NCBI GenBank assembly: GCA_036406655.1 | Contig: DASXAP010000245.1 | Coordinates: forward strand, 1 to 64,000 | DNA length: 64,000 nucleotides | DNA from: VAZQ01 sp036406655 | GTDB lineage: Bacteria > Pseudomonadota > Alphaproteobacteria > Rhizobiales > Xanthobacteraceae | Direction: 5' to 3' | Shown: positions 15,047 through 25,696 of the stretch, in pieces | Layout: each line of letters opens with the position of its first letter | Numbering within the stretch: the first letter of the stretch is position 1 | Position numbers and translations under genes: made by a program | Notes under the pieces: generated by a model | The model's input: the letters and a program-made list of their open reading frames with translations, nothing else | Databases searched by the model: none | Told to the model about the DNA's origin: nothing

Positions 15047-16018
15047 CTATCCGGCTGCCCTGAGCGCGCCGCCGCAGCTCGATCCTTGGCCGGCGGTGCA
15101 GCCGTAGCAGTGGCCGGCGACCCGGATCGGACGGCCCTCAAGCTCGGCCTCCAGCAGGTCGGCGAGGCGCACGCGTCGGGATGCGCGATCCACCAGCGGC
15201 ACATCCAGCATCTGATTGAAGTCGCAGTCGTAGACATGGCCCTGCCAGTCGACCGACAGCAGCGTGCGGCACATCACATGCTCGAGATTGGCATCGAGGT
15301 GGGCGCCCCGCAGCAGGTCCAGGTAGCGATCGAGCTCGCCGCTTGCGATCAGGACGGCGCCGAAGCGCTGGATCGGCATGTTGGCGAGCGTGTACAGCCG
15401 GTTGAACACGACGCCGTGCTCGTCACCGAGCACCCGCTTGTAATCGGCCTCCAGCGCCGATTGCGGGGGCGGAAGCGATGGTCCCTGCGGATTGTAGACG
15501 AGATTGAGGACGAGGCCCGTCCCCTCCCGACCGTAGCCCACCGCGTTGAGGCGCCTGAGACCGCGAAGCGAGCGCGCGAATACGCCCTTGCCGCGCTGGC
15601 GCTCGACATTGTCCTCCAGATAGCAGGGCATCGACGCCATGATCTCGACCCGCTCGAGGGCGAGAAAGCCGGCAAGGTCCTGCTGCCCGGGCTCCTCCAG
15701 GATGGTGAGGTTGCAGCGGTCGAGCACCCGCACGCCCAGCCCGCGCGCGGCGCTCACGAGCCGACGAAAGTGCCTGTTGAGCTCCGGCGCGCCGCCGGTG
15801 ATGTCGAGTGTCGCTATCCGCCTGCCGGCGAGGAAGGCGAGCACGACGTCGATCACCTCAGCGGGCATCTCCTCGGTGCGGCTCGGTCCGGCATTGACGT
15901 GACAATGCACGCAGGACTGATTGCAGCGATAGCCGAGGTTCACCTGCAGCGTATCGAGGCGCCCCCGCCTGATCGGCGGAAAGGATATCCGTTCGAGTAG
16001 CGGCCAGCTGTCGCGCAT
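15047..16018 (-). CDS. arsS: Arsenosugar biosynthesis radical SAM protein ArsS
   Basis: This 323-residue radical SAM enzyme has the iron-sulfur cluster motif CNQSCVHC (C32, C36, C39) followed by HVNAGP, diagnostic of the ArsS/TIGR04167 family. The C-terminal DUF3641 part carries DCDFNQMLDVPL and a cysteine-rich end (CYGCTAGQGSSCGG) that may hold a second cluster. Characterised ArsS adds 5-deoxyadenosyl groups to methylated arsenic to make arsenosugar precursors. The start at 16018 (MRDSWPLL) was preferred over 16051. The two putative glycosyltransferases follow on the same strand. No arsM methyltransferase is in the window, so the arsenic role is by homology only. Confidence 0.9.
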   Translation of the reverse strand: MRDSWPLLERISFPPIRRGRLDTLQVNLGYRCNQSCVHCHVNAGPSRTEEMPAEVIDVVLAFLAGRRIATLDITGGAPELNRHFRRLVSAARGLGVRVLDRCNLTILEEPGQQDLAGFLALERVEIMASMPCYLEDNVERQRGKGVFARSLRGLRRLNAVGYGREGTGLVLNLVYNPQGPSLPPPQSALEADYKRVLGDEHGVVFNRLYTLANMPIQRFGAVLIASGELDRYLDLLRGAHLDANLEHVMCRTLLSVDWQGHVYDCDFNQMLDVPLVDRASRRVRLADLLEAELEGRPIRVAGHCYGCTAGQGSSCGGALRAAG

Positions 16019-16125
16019 TTGCGCTCGCCTCGTTGCCCCGCAGAGTCGCACAGGCCGGGCGGCTCGTCACCGCGGCCGGCAGTGCATGGTCGGACAAAAG
16101 CGTGTGAGCCGTCGGGCCCGTGCTG

Positions 16126-16902
16126 CTAATGCGACGGGGCCGGCGCCGCGATGGCGGTTCCGTCGTCGATTCCGATGCGGCCGAAGCCGGGCAGCTTCAA
16201 AGCCGGATGGCGCAGATCAAGGCCGGCAACCAGTCCCAGCACGTTCAGCTCGACGCCCTCGACCCAGCCGACCTTGACGCCGACGAGCCCGCAGAGCGAC
16301 GCTTCGATTCCGGTGCCGCTGTCGGTCGGGCCGAGATAGGGATAGGGACGGAAATCCTTGCCGACCGCGTTGGGCGGCAGCGTCGTCTCCAGCTCGGGAA
16401 TGGCGCGCAGCACCGCCGCGGTGAAGGTATTGCTGTTCGGTCCCGGCCAGACGCGGTAGTCGCCGAAGTCGCGATATCCGTATGCCGCGATGGCTGCCTG
16501 CACCCTGGGAATGAGGGCGGCGGCCCTGGCTCCGCGGACGTCCACGATCACGCGCGGGGCGTTCCCGAACCAGCGGCCGTCGGGCGGCCAGCCGTTGTTG
16601 CGCACCGGCTGACCCCAGCCCACCACGTCATACCGGCTCCATGCGCTGGCCGCTTCCGGCTTGAGCACGACCCAGCTGTGAACGGCGAAATATCCCTTCC
16701 ACCGGCCGGTGCGGCCGGTGAAGATCAAAAGCCGCGCCTCGTTGTCGCTCGGTGCGGGCGGCAGCATGCCGACGCTCGACCAATCGGCATCACGAAAGCT
16801 CCCCGGGCGGTCCTTGCTCGCATGGAGCGCAGCATGAACGGCCAGGGGAACGAGGAAGAAGGCGAGGATTGCAAGCAGCACTTTTGCCAGGGGTCCGCGC
16901 AT
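16126..16902 (-). CDS. DUF3750 domain membrane-anchored protein
   Basis: This is a 258-residue protein beginning MRGPLAKVLL with one N-terminal hydrophobic segment (about residues 5-25) that may be an anchor or uncleaved signal. The DUF3750 domain follows, with GYFAVHSWVVLKPE, GWPPDGRWFGN, WPGPNSNTFTA and DFRPYPYLGPTDSGTGIE. The NSNTF motif with an upstream HSW looks like a possible Cys-less papain/NlpC-like fold, but catalysis is not established. A start at 16986 is possible but adds an atypical leader. It sits alone between arsS and the palindromic repeat cluster. Confidence 0.85.
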   Translation of the reverse strand: MRGPLAKVLLAILAFFLVPLAVHAALHASKDRPGSFRDADWSSVGMLPPAPSDNEARLLIFTGRTGRWKGYFAVHSWVVLKPEAASAWSRYDVVGWGQPVRNNGWPPDGRWFGNAPRVIVDVRGARAAALIPRVQAAIAAYGYRDFGDYRVWPGPNSNTFTAAVLRAIPELETTLPPNAVGKDFRPYPYLGPTDSGTGIEASLCGLVGVKVGWVEGVELNVLGLVAGLDLRHPALKLPGFGRIGIDDGTAIAAPAPSH

Positions 16903-17026
16903 ATCGGCCGATTGAGAGCGGTGGGAACCGAAGTATGACCGTCGGCCGAGGCTGCACACAACTGCCCGAGCATTAAAAATGCGCAATGTTGCAGAGCAGC
17001 CGGGCTGGAGACTCCGTCGCGGAGTT

Positions 17027-17167
17027 GTCCCGGGCGCGGCGCAGCACGAAGTGTTGCGCTGCAGACCCGGGACCGCCCGAGTCCCGGATCAGCGGTGCAC
17101 CACGAGCGCTATCGGTCCGGATCAACTCGAGTGCCCCCGAGCGCTCGTGCTGCACCGCATCCGGGAC
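17027..17167. repeat. Pair of palindromic (REP-like) intergenic elements
   Basis: Two adjacent inverted repeats fill the gap between two genes. The first runs 17027-17073 with GTCCCGGG and CCCGGGAC outer arms. The second has near-perfect arms at 17081-17110 and 17140-17167 (GTCCCGGAT, GCGGTGCA and CACGAGCGCT against their complements) and a 29-base centre. Both share the GTCCCGG boundary. Sequences of this form are common between genes in Bradyrhizobium and Xanthobacteraceae. Confidence 0.85.
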
Positions 17168-17200
17168 ACGCATCTGAGACAATCGTCAGAGACAGAACAC

Positions 17201-18565
17201 CTAGCGCAGGCGATTGCCGCTGATGGAAAGATGCGCGTATTGCGCGGCGCCGCCGATGAGATCGCCGGTTACCGGCCGCGAGCGGGCCATGCCGACGATG
17301 GCGCCCCCGCTTGCCTCGGCAATGATGTTGGCGGCAATCAGCGTGGTGCCGGCTCCCGGCGCGACCGAGACGGCGATGCCGATCCCGGCCTTGCGAATCA
17401 GATTGCCGGTGACGCTGATGTCCCGCAGATAGCGGCCCCAGCCCAGCATGATCCCGGCGGTGGGAGCCTGCTCGACGATGTTGCCGGTCACCGTCGAATC
17501 GGCCTCCACCGAGATACCGATTCCGGCAGCATCGCTCGGATCCGTCCCGGCCGGCCGCTTCGGCAGCAGGTTGCGGATGAGGTTGCCCTGCACGATTGCG
17601 AGCCGGCCACCCTCGTTGAAATTGGTGGCGGAAATACCGATGGCGGCTCCATCGACCGTATTGCCGGTGATAAGCGCCCCTTCGAAGCCGAACTCGGCAT
17701 AGATTGCGACCTCCCCCGCCTCGGTGATGACGTTGCCGTCGACATGGATGTTGGAGGCCGCGTTTCCGCGCACGGCGGAAAATGCGCATTTGCTGATCCG
17801 GTTGCCGCGCACGGTAACATTCGCTGCACGAAAGACGTTGATGCCGTTACCGAACTGGCCCGAGCCGCCGGAGCGGTTGGCGATGCTCTCGACGCGATTG
17901 TCGATGACGAGGGTGCCGTCGTCGCCCGGCAGCGAGCGCCAGACCTGGATTCCGTTGTCGCCGGCGCCCTCGATTCGATTGCGGGCAATCACGAGGCCGC
18001 GGGAATCGAGAGCATGGATGGCGGCGCCCGCGGTGTCGCTGATCGTCGTGTCGCTCACCGCGCCGGCGACGGCAACCGCGACGAGCGCGTTGCCCCCCGC
18101 ACCCTGCATCCGGCAGTCGGCGATCTTGAGGCTGTCGCAGCTCTCCAGCTGCACGAGACCCCGCCGCTCCGGCAGCGGCCGATTGCCGCCATCGAGCGTG
18201 AGGCCCGACAGCGTCACATGACCGGCACCCTTGGCGGTCATCAGCGAAGCGCCGTCCGAGAGCAGGATTCTCGTCGCCCCGCGCACCCCGTGCAGCTGGG
18301 TGCCGGTGCGAAGGTTCAGGTTGCCGGCACGGTAGGTGCCGGGGGCGAGCGCAAGGGGGGTGCCGATCCGCGCCGTCTCGTCGATCGCCCGTTGCAGCGT
18401 CTGACTCTGGTCCTCTCCGCTGCCGGGGCGCAGGCCGAATTGCGCGGCGTCGACGCCCAGCGCGGAGGGTGACGCAATCGATGCGGCCCCTGCCGGGACG
18501 TGGGGAAGCGACGCCGTTGCGCCGGCGGCTGTCCATGCCAGAAGATCGCGGCGGGCCGGGTGCAT
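17201..18565 (-). CDS. TIGR03808-family Tat-exported right-handed beta-helix repeat protein
   Basis: This 454-residue protein has an N-terminal twin-arginine signal (PARRDLLAWTAAGATAS) and probable cleavage after the hydrophobic stretch near residue 28. The rest consists of repeated turns of the GNxI/ITGNTV/VRGNRISK kind, about ten visible, as in pectate-lyase-like beta helices (NosD/PbH1 repeats). It matches the uncharacterised rhizobial family TIGR03808. Such proteins often bind or cleave polysaccharides, but no catalytic residues are assignable. Tat export implies folding or cofactor insertion in the cytoplasm. It lies between the palindromic elements and the pcp gene. Confidence 0.9.
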   Translation of the reverse strand: MHPARRDLLAWTAAGATASLPHVPAGAASIASPSALGVDAAQFGLRPGSGEDQSQTLQRAIDETARIGTPLALAPGTYRAGNLNLRTGTQLHGVRGATRILLSDGASLMTAKGAGHVTLSGLTLDGGNRPLPERRGLVQLESCDSLKIADCRMQGAGGNALVAVAVAGAVSDTTISDTAGAAIHALDSRGLVIARNRIEGAGDNGIQVWRSLPGDDGTLVIDNRVESIANRSGGSGQFGNGINVFRAANVTVRGNRISKCAFSAVRGNAASNIHVDGNVITEAGEVAIYAEFGFEGALITGNTVDGAAIGISATNFNEGGRLAIVQGNLIRNLLPKRPAGTDPSDAAGIGISVEADSTVTGNIVEQAPTAGIMLGWGRYLRDISVTGNLIRKAGIGIAVSVAPGAGTTLIAANIIAEASGGAIVGMARSRPVTGDLIGGAAQYAHLSISGNRLR

Positions 18566-18814
18566 TGCTGCAGGCTCCTGCGTTCACTTGCGGCAAGTCT
18601 AGATCGGAACGCGGGCGCCGGATCGGAGCGCCGGGGGAAGATGAGCCTTAGCGTTAATGAAGCGTTGCCGGATCGCAGATGGCGGATGCCGAGCGGACCG
18701 CGATCGATCGCGGCAATGCCATGGCACTCCTGCCGCGCCTGCGCCTCACCCTCCCTGAAAGGTTCAGGGGGGGCGACGCACGTCGAAAGCACTCGTGGCT
18801 CAAAGGGCCGATCC

Positions 18815-19447
18815 TCACGCTCCCTGGCGGCGCGCGGCGATGATCGCAGCCCGCACCATCGCCTCGCCGGCCTCGGTGAGGTCGTCAAGGCCGAGCGCGC
18901 GCTCGCCTGCTCGCCTGCTCGGCACCATTCGCACCCGGGGCACGTGAATGAATGCTGTGAGCTGCGGCCCACCGCGGCCGGCAGCCTCGGCGGCACGCCA
19001 GCAGAGGTAATTGCACAGGTAGCGGCCGGCGTCGCGCGAGAGCGCAGCGGGAACCCCGGCCGCCCGCGCCGCGAGCAGCAGCCGCTGCGCTGGAGTGCGC
19101 AGCGGCAGCGCCGACGGTCCCTCCGGATCGATCATGGCGCGCATCGGCCGGTGCCCCCCGACGTCCGGCACTGCGCGGCTCAGCGCGTTGCGGGCGCGCA
19201 ATTCGACCCGCAGGTGCCCGGTGCGCCCGGCCAGCCCGAACATGACCAGGGCAATCGGCTTCTCGCTTGCGAGCAGCGCCGGCAGCTGGCGGTCGATCGC
19301 TTCATAGCTCACCCGGAACACGTGCACGACCCGGCGCACATTGATCGGCTGACGACGTCGCGCCAGCTCCATCACCAGCGGCTCGGTCGGATTGAACGGA
19401 GCTCCGGGAAAGGGCCCGAACCCGGTGATGAGGATGGTAGGGGTCAT
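18815..19447 (-). CDS. pcp: Pyroglutamyl-peptidase I (C15) family protein
   Basis: This 210-residue cysteine peptidase family member starts TILITGFGPFPGAPFNPTEPLV, the family signature. The active-site cysteine is likely in AGRYLCNYLCW and the histidine in FIHVPRV. The acid position corresponds to the GLAGRTGHLRVE region. The enzyme would remove N-terminal pyroglutamate from peptides in the cytoplasm. The usual GQAGGR sequence reads GLAGRTG here, so specificity may differ from classical Pcp. It precedes nothing obviously linked: MeaB lies 65 bases upstream on the same strand. Confidence 0.85.
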   Translation of the reverse strand: MTPTILITGFGPFPGAPFNPTEPLVMELARRRQPINVRRVVHVFRVSYEAIDRQLPALLASEKPIALVMFGLAGRTGHLRVELRARNALSRAVPDVGGHRPMRAMIDPEGPSALPLRTPAQRLLLAARAAGVPAALSRDAGRYLCNYLCWRAAEAAGRGGPQLTAFIHVPRVRMVPSRRAGERALGLDDLTEAGEAMVRAAIIAARRQGA

Positions 19448-19512
19448 CCGCCTCTATGCGACTGCCTGCATGCGCATGGGCCTCCGGTCGGGGCCGAACG
19501 GCAACCGCGCGG

Positions 19513-20511
19513 CTACATGCCCAATGCCGCCGCGATCTCCTCGACAGCGACGGCGGGCGTCAGGCGACCTCCGGCAACCGCCGCTTCGATCCGCGGGAGC
19601 CTGGCCCTGACCGCCGGATCCGCCTTCAGGCGTGCCAGCACGCGTTCTTCGAGCATGGCCCACATCCATTTCACCTGCTGCTCGCGCCTGCGCGCGTCGA
19701 GCTCTCCGCTCTCGAGTATCTCCTGGCGATGCCGGAGGACGGCGTCCCAGAGCTCGGGGATGCCGCGGCCGGTCAGTCCCGAGCAGGTCAAGACCGGCGG
19801 CGACCAGGGCGCGGAGCGCGGGGTGAGAATATTGAGGGCAGCACGGTACTCGGCGGCGGCGGCGTTGGCGCGCCTGAGGTTGTCGCCGTCCGCCTTGTTG
19901 ATCGCAATCACCTCGGCGAGCTCGATCACCCCTTTCTTGAGCCCCTGCAGCTCGTCGCCGGCGCCGGGCAGGACGAGCACCAGGAAGCAATCGGTCATGT
20001 CCGCGACCATGGTCTCCGACTGCCCCGTGCCCATCGTCTCGATCAGCACGACGTCGTAGCCGGCAGCCTCCAGGACCAGCATCGATTCCCGGGTCTTGGC
20101 CGCGACGCCGCCCAGGGTGCCGGAGGAGGGGGAGGGGCGCACGAAGGCGCCCGGATCATTGGCAAGCCGCGCCATTCGCGTCTTGTCGGCGAGGATCGAG
20201 CCACCGCTGCGCGTCGAGGAAGGATCCACCGCAAGCACCGCGACCTTGTGACCGCGTCCGGTGAGAAGGCTTCCCAGCGCGTCGATGACGGTCGATTTGC
20301 CCACTCCCGGTGCACCGGTGATGCCGACCCGGGCAGCCTTGCCGGTCGATGCGAGCAGATCCTGCACCAGCCGGCGGGCCGCTTGCTGATGATCGGCGCG
20401 GCGGCTCTCCACCAGCGTTATGGCGCGGGCGATCACGCCGCGTTCACCCGCGCGAATCCCGCGGATGAGTTGCGCGTGATCGACGGTGGCGCGCGCACTG
20501 CGTGAAGACAT
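19513..20511 (-). CDS. meaB: Methylmalonyl-CoA mutase-associated GTPase MeaB
   Basis: This 332-residue P-loop GTPase has Walker A GAPGVGKS at residues 66-73, followed by VLAVDPSSTRSGGSILADKTRM, the ArgK/MeaB signature. ETMGTGQSE (normally ETVGVGQSE) is the switch region and NKAD the base-specificity motif. The C-terminal helical dimerisation arm is present. MeaB protects and reloads adenosylcobalamin in methylmalonyl-CoA mutase. It lies downstream of mutA and mutB on the same strand, separated by 212 bases holding a palindrome, so it may be co-transcribed. A start codon at 20511 gives a normal N-terminus. Confidence 0.95.
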   Translation of the reverse strand: MSSRSARATVDHAQLIRGIRAGERGVIARAITLVESRRADHQQAARRLVQDLLASTGKAARVGITGAPGVGKSTVIDALGSLLTGRGHKVAVLAVDPSSTRSGGSILADKTRMARLANDPGAFVRPSPSSGTLGGVAAKTRESMLVLEAAGYDVVLIETMGTGQSETMVADMTDCFLVLVLPGAGDELQGLKKGVIELAEVIAINKADGDNLRRANAAAAEYRAALNILTPRSAPWSPPVLTCSGLTGRGIPELWDAVLRHRQEILESGELDARRREQQVKWMWAMLEERVLARLKADPAVRARLPRIEAAVAGGRLTPAVAVEEIAAALGM

Positions 20512-20564
20512 AGATCATGTCCCGGTCAGATTGATGCACATCGGTGCAACGCGACCGATCTGCT

Positions 20565-20599
20565 CCCTCCCCCGCACGCGGGTCGCACGCGGGGGAGGG
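20565..20599. repeat. GC-rich palindrome between mutB and meaB
   Basis: CCCTCCCCCGC at 20565-20575 pairs with GCGGGGGAGGG at 20589-20599 around a 13-base centre. No T-run follows on either strand. It resembles the CTCCCTCCCC palindromes scattered through Bradyrhizobium-like genomes and could attenuate or stabilise the mutAB-meaB transcript. Confidence 0.7.
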
Positions 20600-20723
20600 G
20601 ACGCTGTCGCGCCGCCGTGGCTAGAATTCACCGAAACGTGCTCGAAGTGGTCGTGGACGAGGGATTGCGGAGATGCCCGGTGCCGTTTCGAGCTTATCGA
20701 TCCGCGTCGGCGATATCGAATGG

Positions 20724-22883
<2,160 letters not shown>

Positions 22884-22897
22884 TGTGCCACCGCAGC

Positions 22898-24784
22898 TCA
22901 CCTGCGCCGCTCCGTGCGATTGCGCAACATGGCGTGTGCGCTCGTCAACGTCGCCAACGCGTCACAGCCCGCGTGAATGAAGGTCTGCACACCGGCTTGT
23001 CTGAGGCGCGTTGCCTCCTCGCCTGGTCGTCCGACCAGATAGATATGGCTTGCCCCGGCGCTTTTCAGGGCGACGGCTGCCTCGGCCGCGGCGCGCGCGT
23101 AAAGCTCCTCGGAGGAGCACAGGCAGGCGAGCCTGGCCTGCGAGCGCCTGAATGCGGCCGTCAGCTCGTCATGGCTCTCGAAACCGTCGTTCGTGGCCGT
23201 CTCGATCCCGCCGCTCTCGAAGAAATTCTTGGCGAAGGTTGCCCGCCCGGTGAAGTCGGACGGCTTGCCGAGATTGGCGAGGAAGGCTTGCGGCCGCGCG
23301 CCGGCGCGCGCCAGCTCTTCGTCGGACAGGTCGCGCAATCTTTCGAAGGGCTCGGCCAGTCGAAGCGGGCGCAGCGGCTCGAGCTCGACTTCTCCCGCCG
23401 CGGAGGATACCGGGGGCGCGGCGGCCTGGAGCACCGATGCCGGCAGCTCCCCGAGATCGGGAAAATCGCTGCTGCCGGTCAGCACCTCGCTGCGTCGGGC
23501 AACGGCCCGCTCGTGCTCGGCGCGAACGGCGGCGACCCTCCTCTGGATCAGGCCGCGTTCGAGTGCGGCCCATGCGCCGCCGAGCCGCTCGATCTCCTGG
23601 AACAGCCCCCAGCCCGCCCGGCAGAGCTGCTCGGTCAAGGCTTCGATCCCGCCCGCGCCCGCGGCCGGATCCGCCACCCGCGCGAGATTCGCTTCCTCGA
23701 TCAAGACCAGCTGGGTGTTGCGTGCAATTCTCCGCGCAAAGCGGTCGGGCAGGCCGAGCGGCAGCGTGAAAGGCAGCACGGTCACCGCGTCGGCGCCGCC
23801 GAAGGCTGCGGCAGCGACCGCGATGGTCGCGCGCACCACGTTCACGTGGGGATCGCGCTTGCCCATCGTGCGCCAGGCGGTGTCGGCGGTCACGACCGCG
23901 GCCGCCGGCGGGAGCCCGCAAGCCTCCGCGACCCGGCCCCACAGCTTGCGAACGGCGCGAAACTTGGCCGTGGTCAGGAACTGGTCGGCATCGGCGGCGA
24001 GCCGAAAATAGATCAACTCGTGCGCGGTTCCGAGCGGCGTGCCGCCGCCTTCCAGCGCGCGCAGATATTCAACCGCCACCGCCAGCGCGAAGGCGAGCTC
24101 CTGCGCTTCCGAGCCGCCGGCATTGTGGATGACGCGGCCGTCCGCGGCCGCGAAAGGTCCGCGAAAGCCTTGCCTGCGCAGATCGGAGATGAGGTCGCTG
24201 AATCTCTCGCTGCGGTCGCGCCAGGGAAGCGGGGCGCTGCCGAGCGCCGCCGCCGCTCCGATCGGATCGAGACCGAAGCGGATGCCGGCCCGGGCAGGGG
24301 GAGCACCGCGGCCTCGCAACAGCTCGGCGATCGACCGTGCGGCATCGGCGAATTGCGCGCCGGCGTCGAGATCAAGCGCGATTCCGGCGTTGAGATCGAT
24401 GCCGTCGAGCACGCGGATCGTCGCTTGCGCGCCCGCCGCAAGGCCCCAGCCATAGGATCCAATCCCGCCGGCGAACACCAGGGCGAGCCCGGTTGCGCCG
24501 TTCGCGAGCTCGTGCAGCGCCTCCGCATTGGCCATGGCGGGGTCGGGGTGGTCGACCCGCTGCATGATTGCCCAAGCGCTCTCGGGCGCGCGCCGGAGAA
24601 CCGGCTCCGCCCCCACGCGCCGCGCATAGAGCGGCTCGATGGAAAGCCCATCGTAGCTCCTGGCGACGAGCTTCTGATCGAAGGGAGCTCCTTTGAGGAC
24701 GGCTTGAACCAGCTCGCGCCATTGCTCGCGGGTAGCCTTGGGAAAATCGCCGGCCAGCGCCAATTCGTTCGGGGTGTTCGCCAT
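22898..24784 (-). CDS. mutA: Methylmalonyl-CoA mutase small subunit
   Basis: This 628-residue non-catalytic beta subunit starts MANTPNELALAGDFPKATREQW. The pattern is the mutase barrel (VLKGAPFDQKLVARSYDGL, GGIGSYGWGL, RDPHVNVVRAT) with a degenerate cobalamin domain lacking the DxHxxG lower-ligand motif; the corresponding area reads LACLCSSEELYA. That is the normal difference between small and large subunits. It is the first gene of the mutA-mutB pair, 14 bases ahead of mutB. The upstream gap to folK on the same strand is 49 bases, so readthrough from the folate genes is possible. Confidence 0.95.
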   Translation of the reverse strand: MANTPNELALAGDFPKATREQWRELVQAVLKGAPFDQKLVARSYDGLSIEPLYARRVGAEPVLRRAPESAWAIMQRVDHPDPAMANAEALHELANGATGLALVFAGGIGSYGWGLAAGAQATIRVLDGIDLNAGIALDLDAGAQFADAARSIAELLRGRGAPPARAGIRFGLDPIGAAAALGSAPLPWRDRSERFSDLISDLRRQGFRGPFAAADGRVIHNAGGSEAQELAFALAVAVEYLRALEGGGTPLGTAHELIYFRLAADADQFLTTAKFRAVRKLWGRVAEACGLPPAAAVVTADTAWRTMGKRDPHVNVVRATIAVAAAAFGGADAVTVLPFTLPLGLPDRFARRIARNTQLVLIEEANLARVADPAAGAGGIEALTEQLCRAGWGLFQEIERLGGAWAALERGLIQRRVAAVRAEHERAVARRSEVLTGSSDFPDLGELPASVLQAAAPPVSSAAGEVELEPLRPLRLAEPFERLRDLSDEELARAGARPQAFLANLGKPSDFTGRATFAKNFFESGGIETATNDGFESHDELTAAFRRSQARLACLCSSEELYARAAAEAAVALKSAGASHIYLVGRPGEEATRLRQAGVQTFIHAGCDALATLTSAHAMLRNRTERRR

Positions 24785-24833
24785 CGCCTACAAAATGCGC
24801 CACAAAGCACCGCGGCGCAAACGCCTCGGGCGG

Positions 24834-25322
24834 TCAGGCTGTCGGCAGCCGCCGGATGCCGGAGGCATCGAGCGCGGCCAAGGCGTCACGCACGCGGCGG
24901 CCGGAAATGATGCGCTCGGCGGCGATATCCGCGAGCGGGACGAGCACGAAGGCGCGCTCGAACAGGAGCGGGTGCGGCAGGGTCAGGTCCGCGCTCTCGA
25001 GCGCAAGATCGTCATAGGCGAGGAGATCGATGTCCACCGGCCGCGGCCCCCAGCGCCGCGTCTCTGTGCGCTGACGGCCGAGCCGGCGCTCGATCGTCTG
25101 CGCGCGCGCCAGCAGCGCGTGGGGCGGCAGGCTGGTTTCCACGGCGATGCAGCGATTGATGAAGTCGGGCTGATCCGACACGCCCCAGGGCGGGGTTCGG
25201 TAGTCGAAGGACCGGGCGATCAGCCGGACGACGCTGCCGTCACAGAGCATGGCAATCGCGCGGTCGAGAGTGCCGCATACGTCGCCGACATTGCCGCCCA
25301 GCGCGAGCAGCGCTTCGACCAT
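24834..25322 (-). CDS. folK: 6-hydroxymethyl-7,8-dihydropterin pyrophosphokinase
   Basis: This 162-residue enzyme transfers pyrophosphate from ATP to the pterin substrate in folate synthesis. It begins MVEALLALGGNVGD and carries the signature RTETRRWGPRPVDIDLLAYDD and LPHPLLFERAFVLVPLADI. The ATG at 25322 is five bases beyond the folB stop. A GTG at 25331 overlapping that stop is an alternative start. It is the third gene of folP-folB-folK. Confidence 0.95.
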   Translation of the reverse strand: MVEALLALGGNVGDVCGTLDRAIAMLCDGSVVRLIARSFDYRTPPWGVSDQPDFINRCIAVETSLPPHALLARAQTIERRLGRQRTETRRWGPRPVDIDLLAYDDLALESADLTLPHPLLFERAFVLVPLADIAAERIISGRRVRDALAALDASGIRRLPTA

Positions 25323-25327
25323 GCGCT

Positions 25328-25696
25328 TCACCGTTGACGGGAGCGCACGATCGTCACGCCGACGTCGGCGAAGGTGGCGGCGATCGGCGCGTGCGGCTTG
25401 TGGACGGTGACCCGCACGCCGGTGACCTGGCGGAACTTGGCGAGCAGGGCCTCGGCAACCGCACCGGCCGCGGCCTCGACCAGCCGGTAACGACGGGCAC
25501 AGAACGCGCGGCTGACCACGTCGACAACCTGATCGTAACCCACGGTGTGCGCGAGCTTGTCGCTGCGCGAAGCCTCGCCAAGGTCGATGTCGAGCACGAG
25601 ATCGAGCTTGAACGTCTGTCCCACCTTGGCCTCGTGCTGCATCACCCCGTGATAGGCATGCAGGGCAAGCCCGGTGACGAACACGGCATCGCTCAT
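25328..25696 (-). CDS. folB: Dihydroneopterin aldolase
   Basis: This 122-residue enzyme cleaves dihydroneopterin to 6-hydroxymethyldihydropterin. The pattern FVTGLALHAYHGVMQHEAKVGQTF contains the conserved active-site glutamate region, and KLAHTVGYDQVVDVV and VTVHKPHAPI match the catalytic lysine and C-terminal motifs. It starts at an ATG overlapping the folP stop (ATGA), indicating coupling. It is normal in length for the family. Confidence 0.94.
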   Translation of the reverse strand: MSDAVFVTGLALHAYHGVMQHEAKVGQTFKLDLVLDIDLGEASRSDKLAHTVGYDQVVDVVSRAFCARRYRLVEAAAGAVAEALLAKFRQVTGVRVTVHKPHAPIAATFADVGVTIVRSRQR

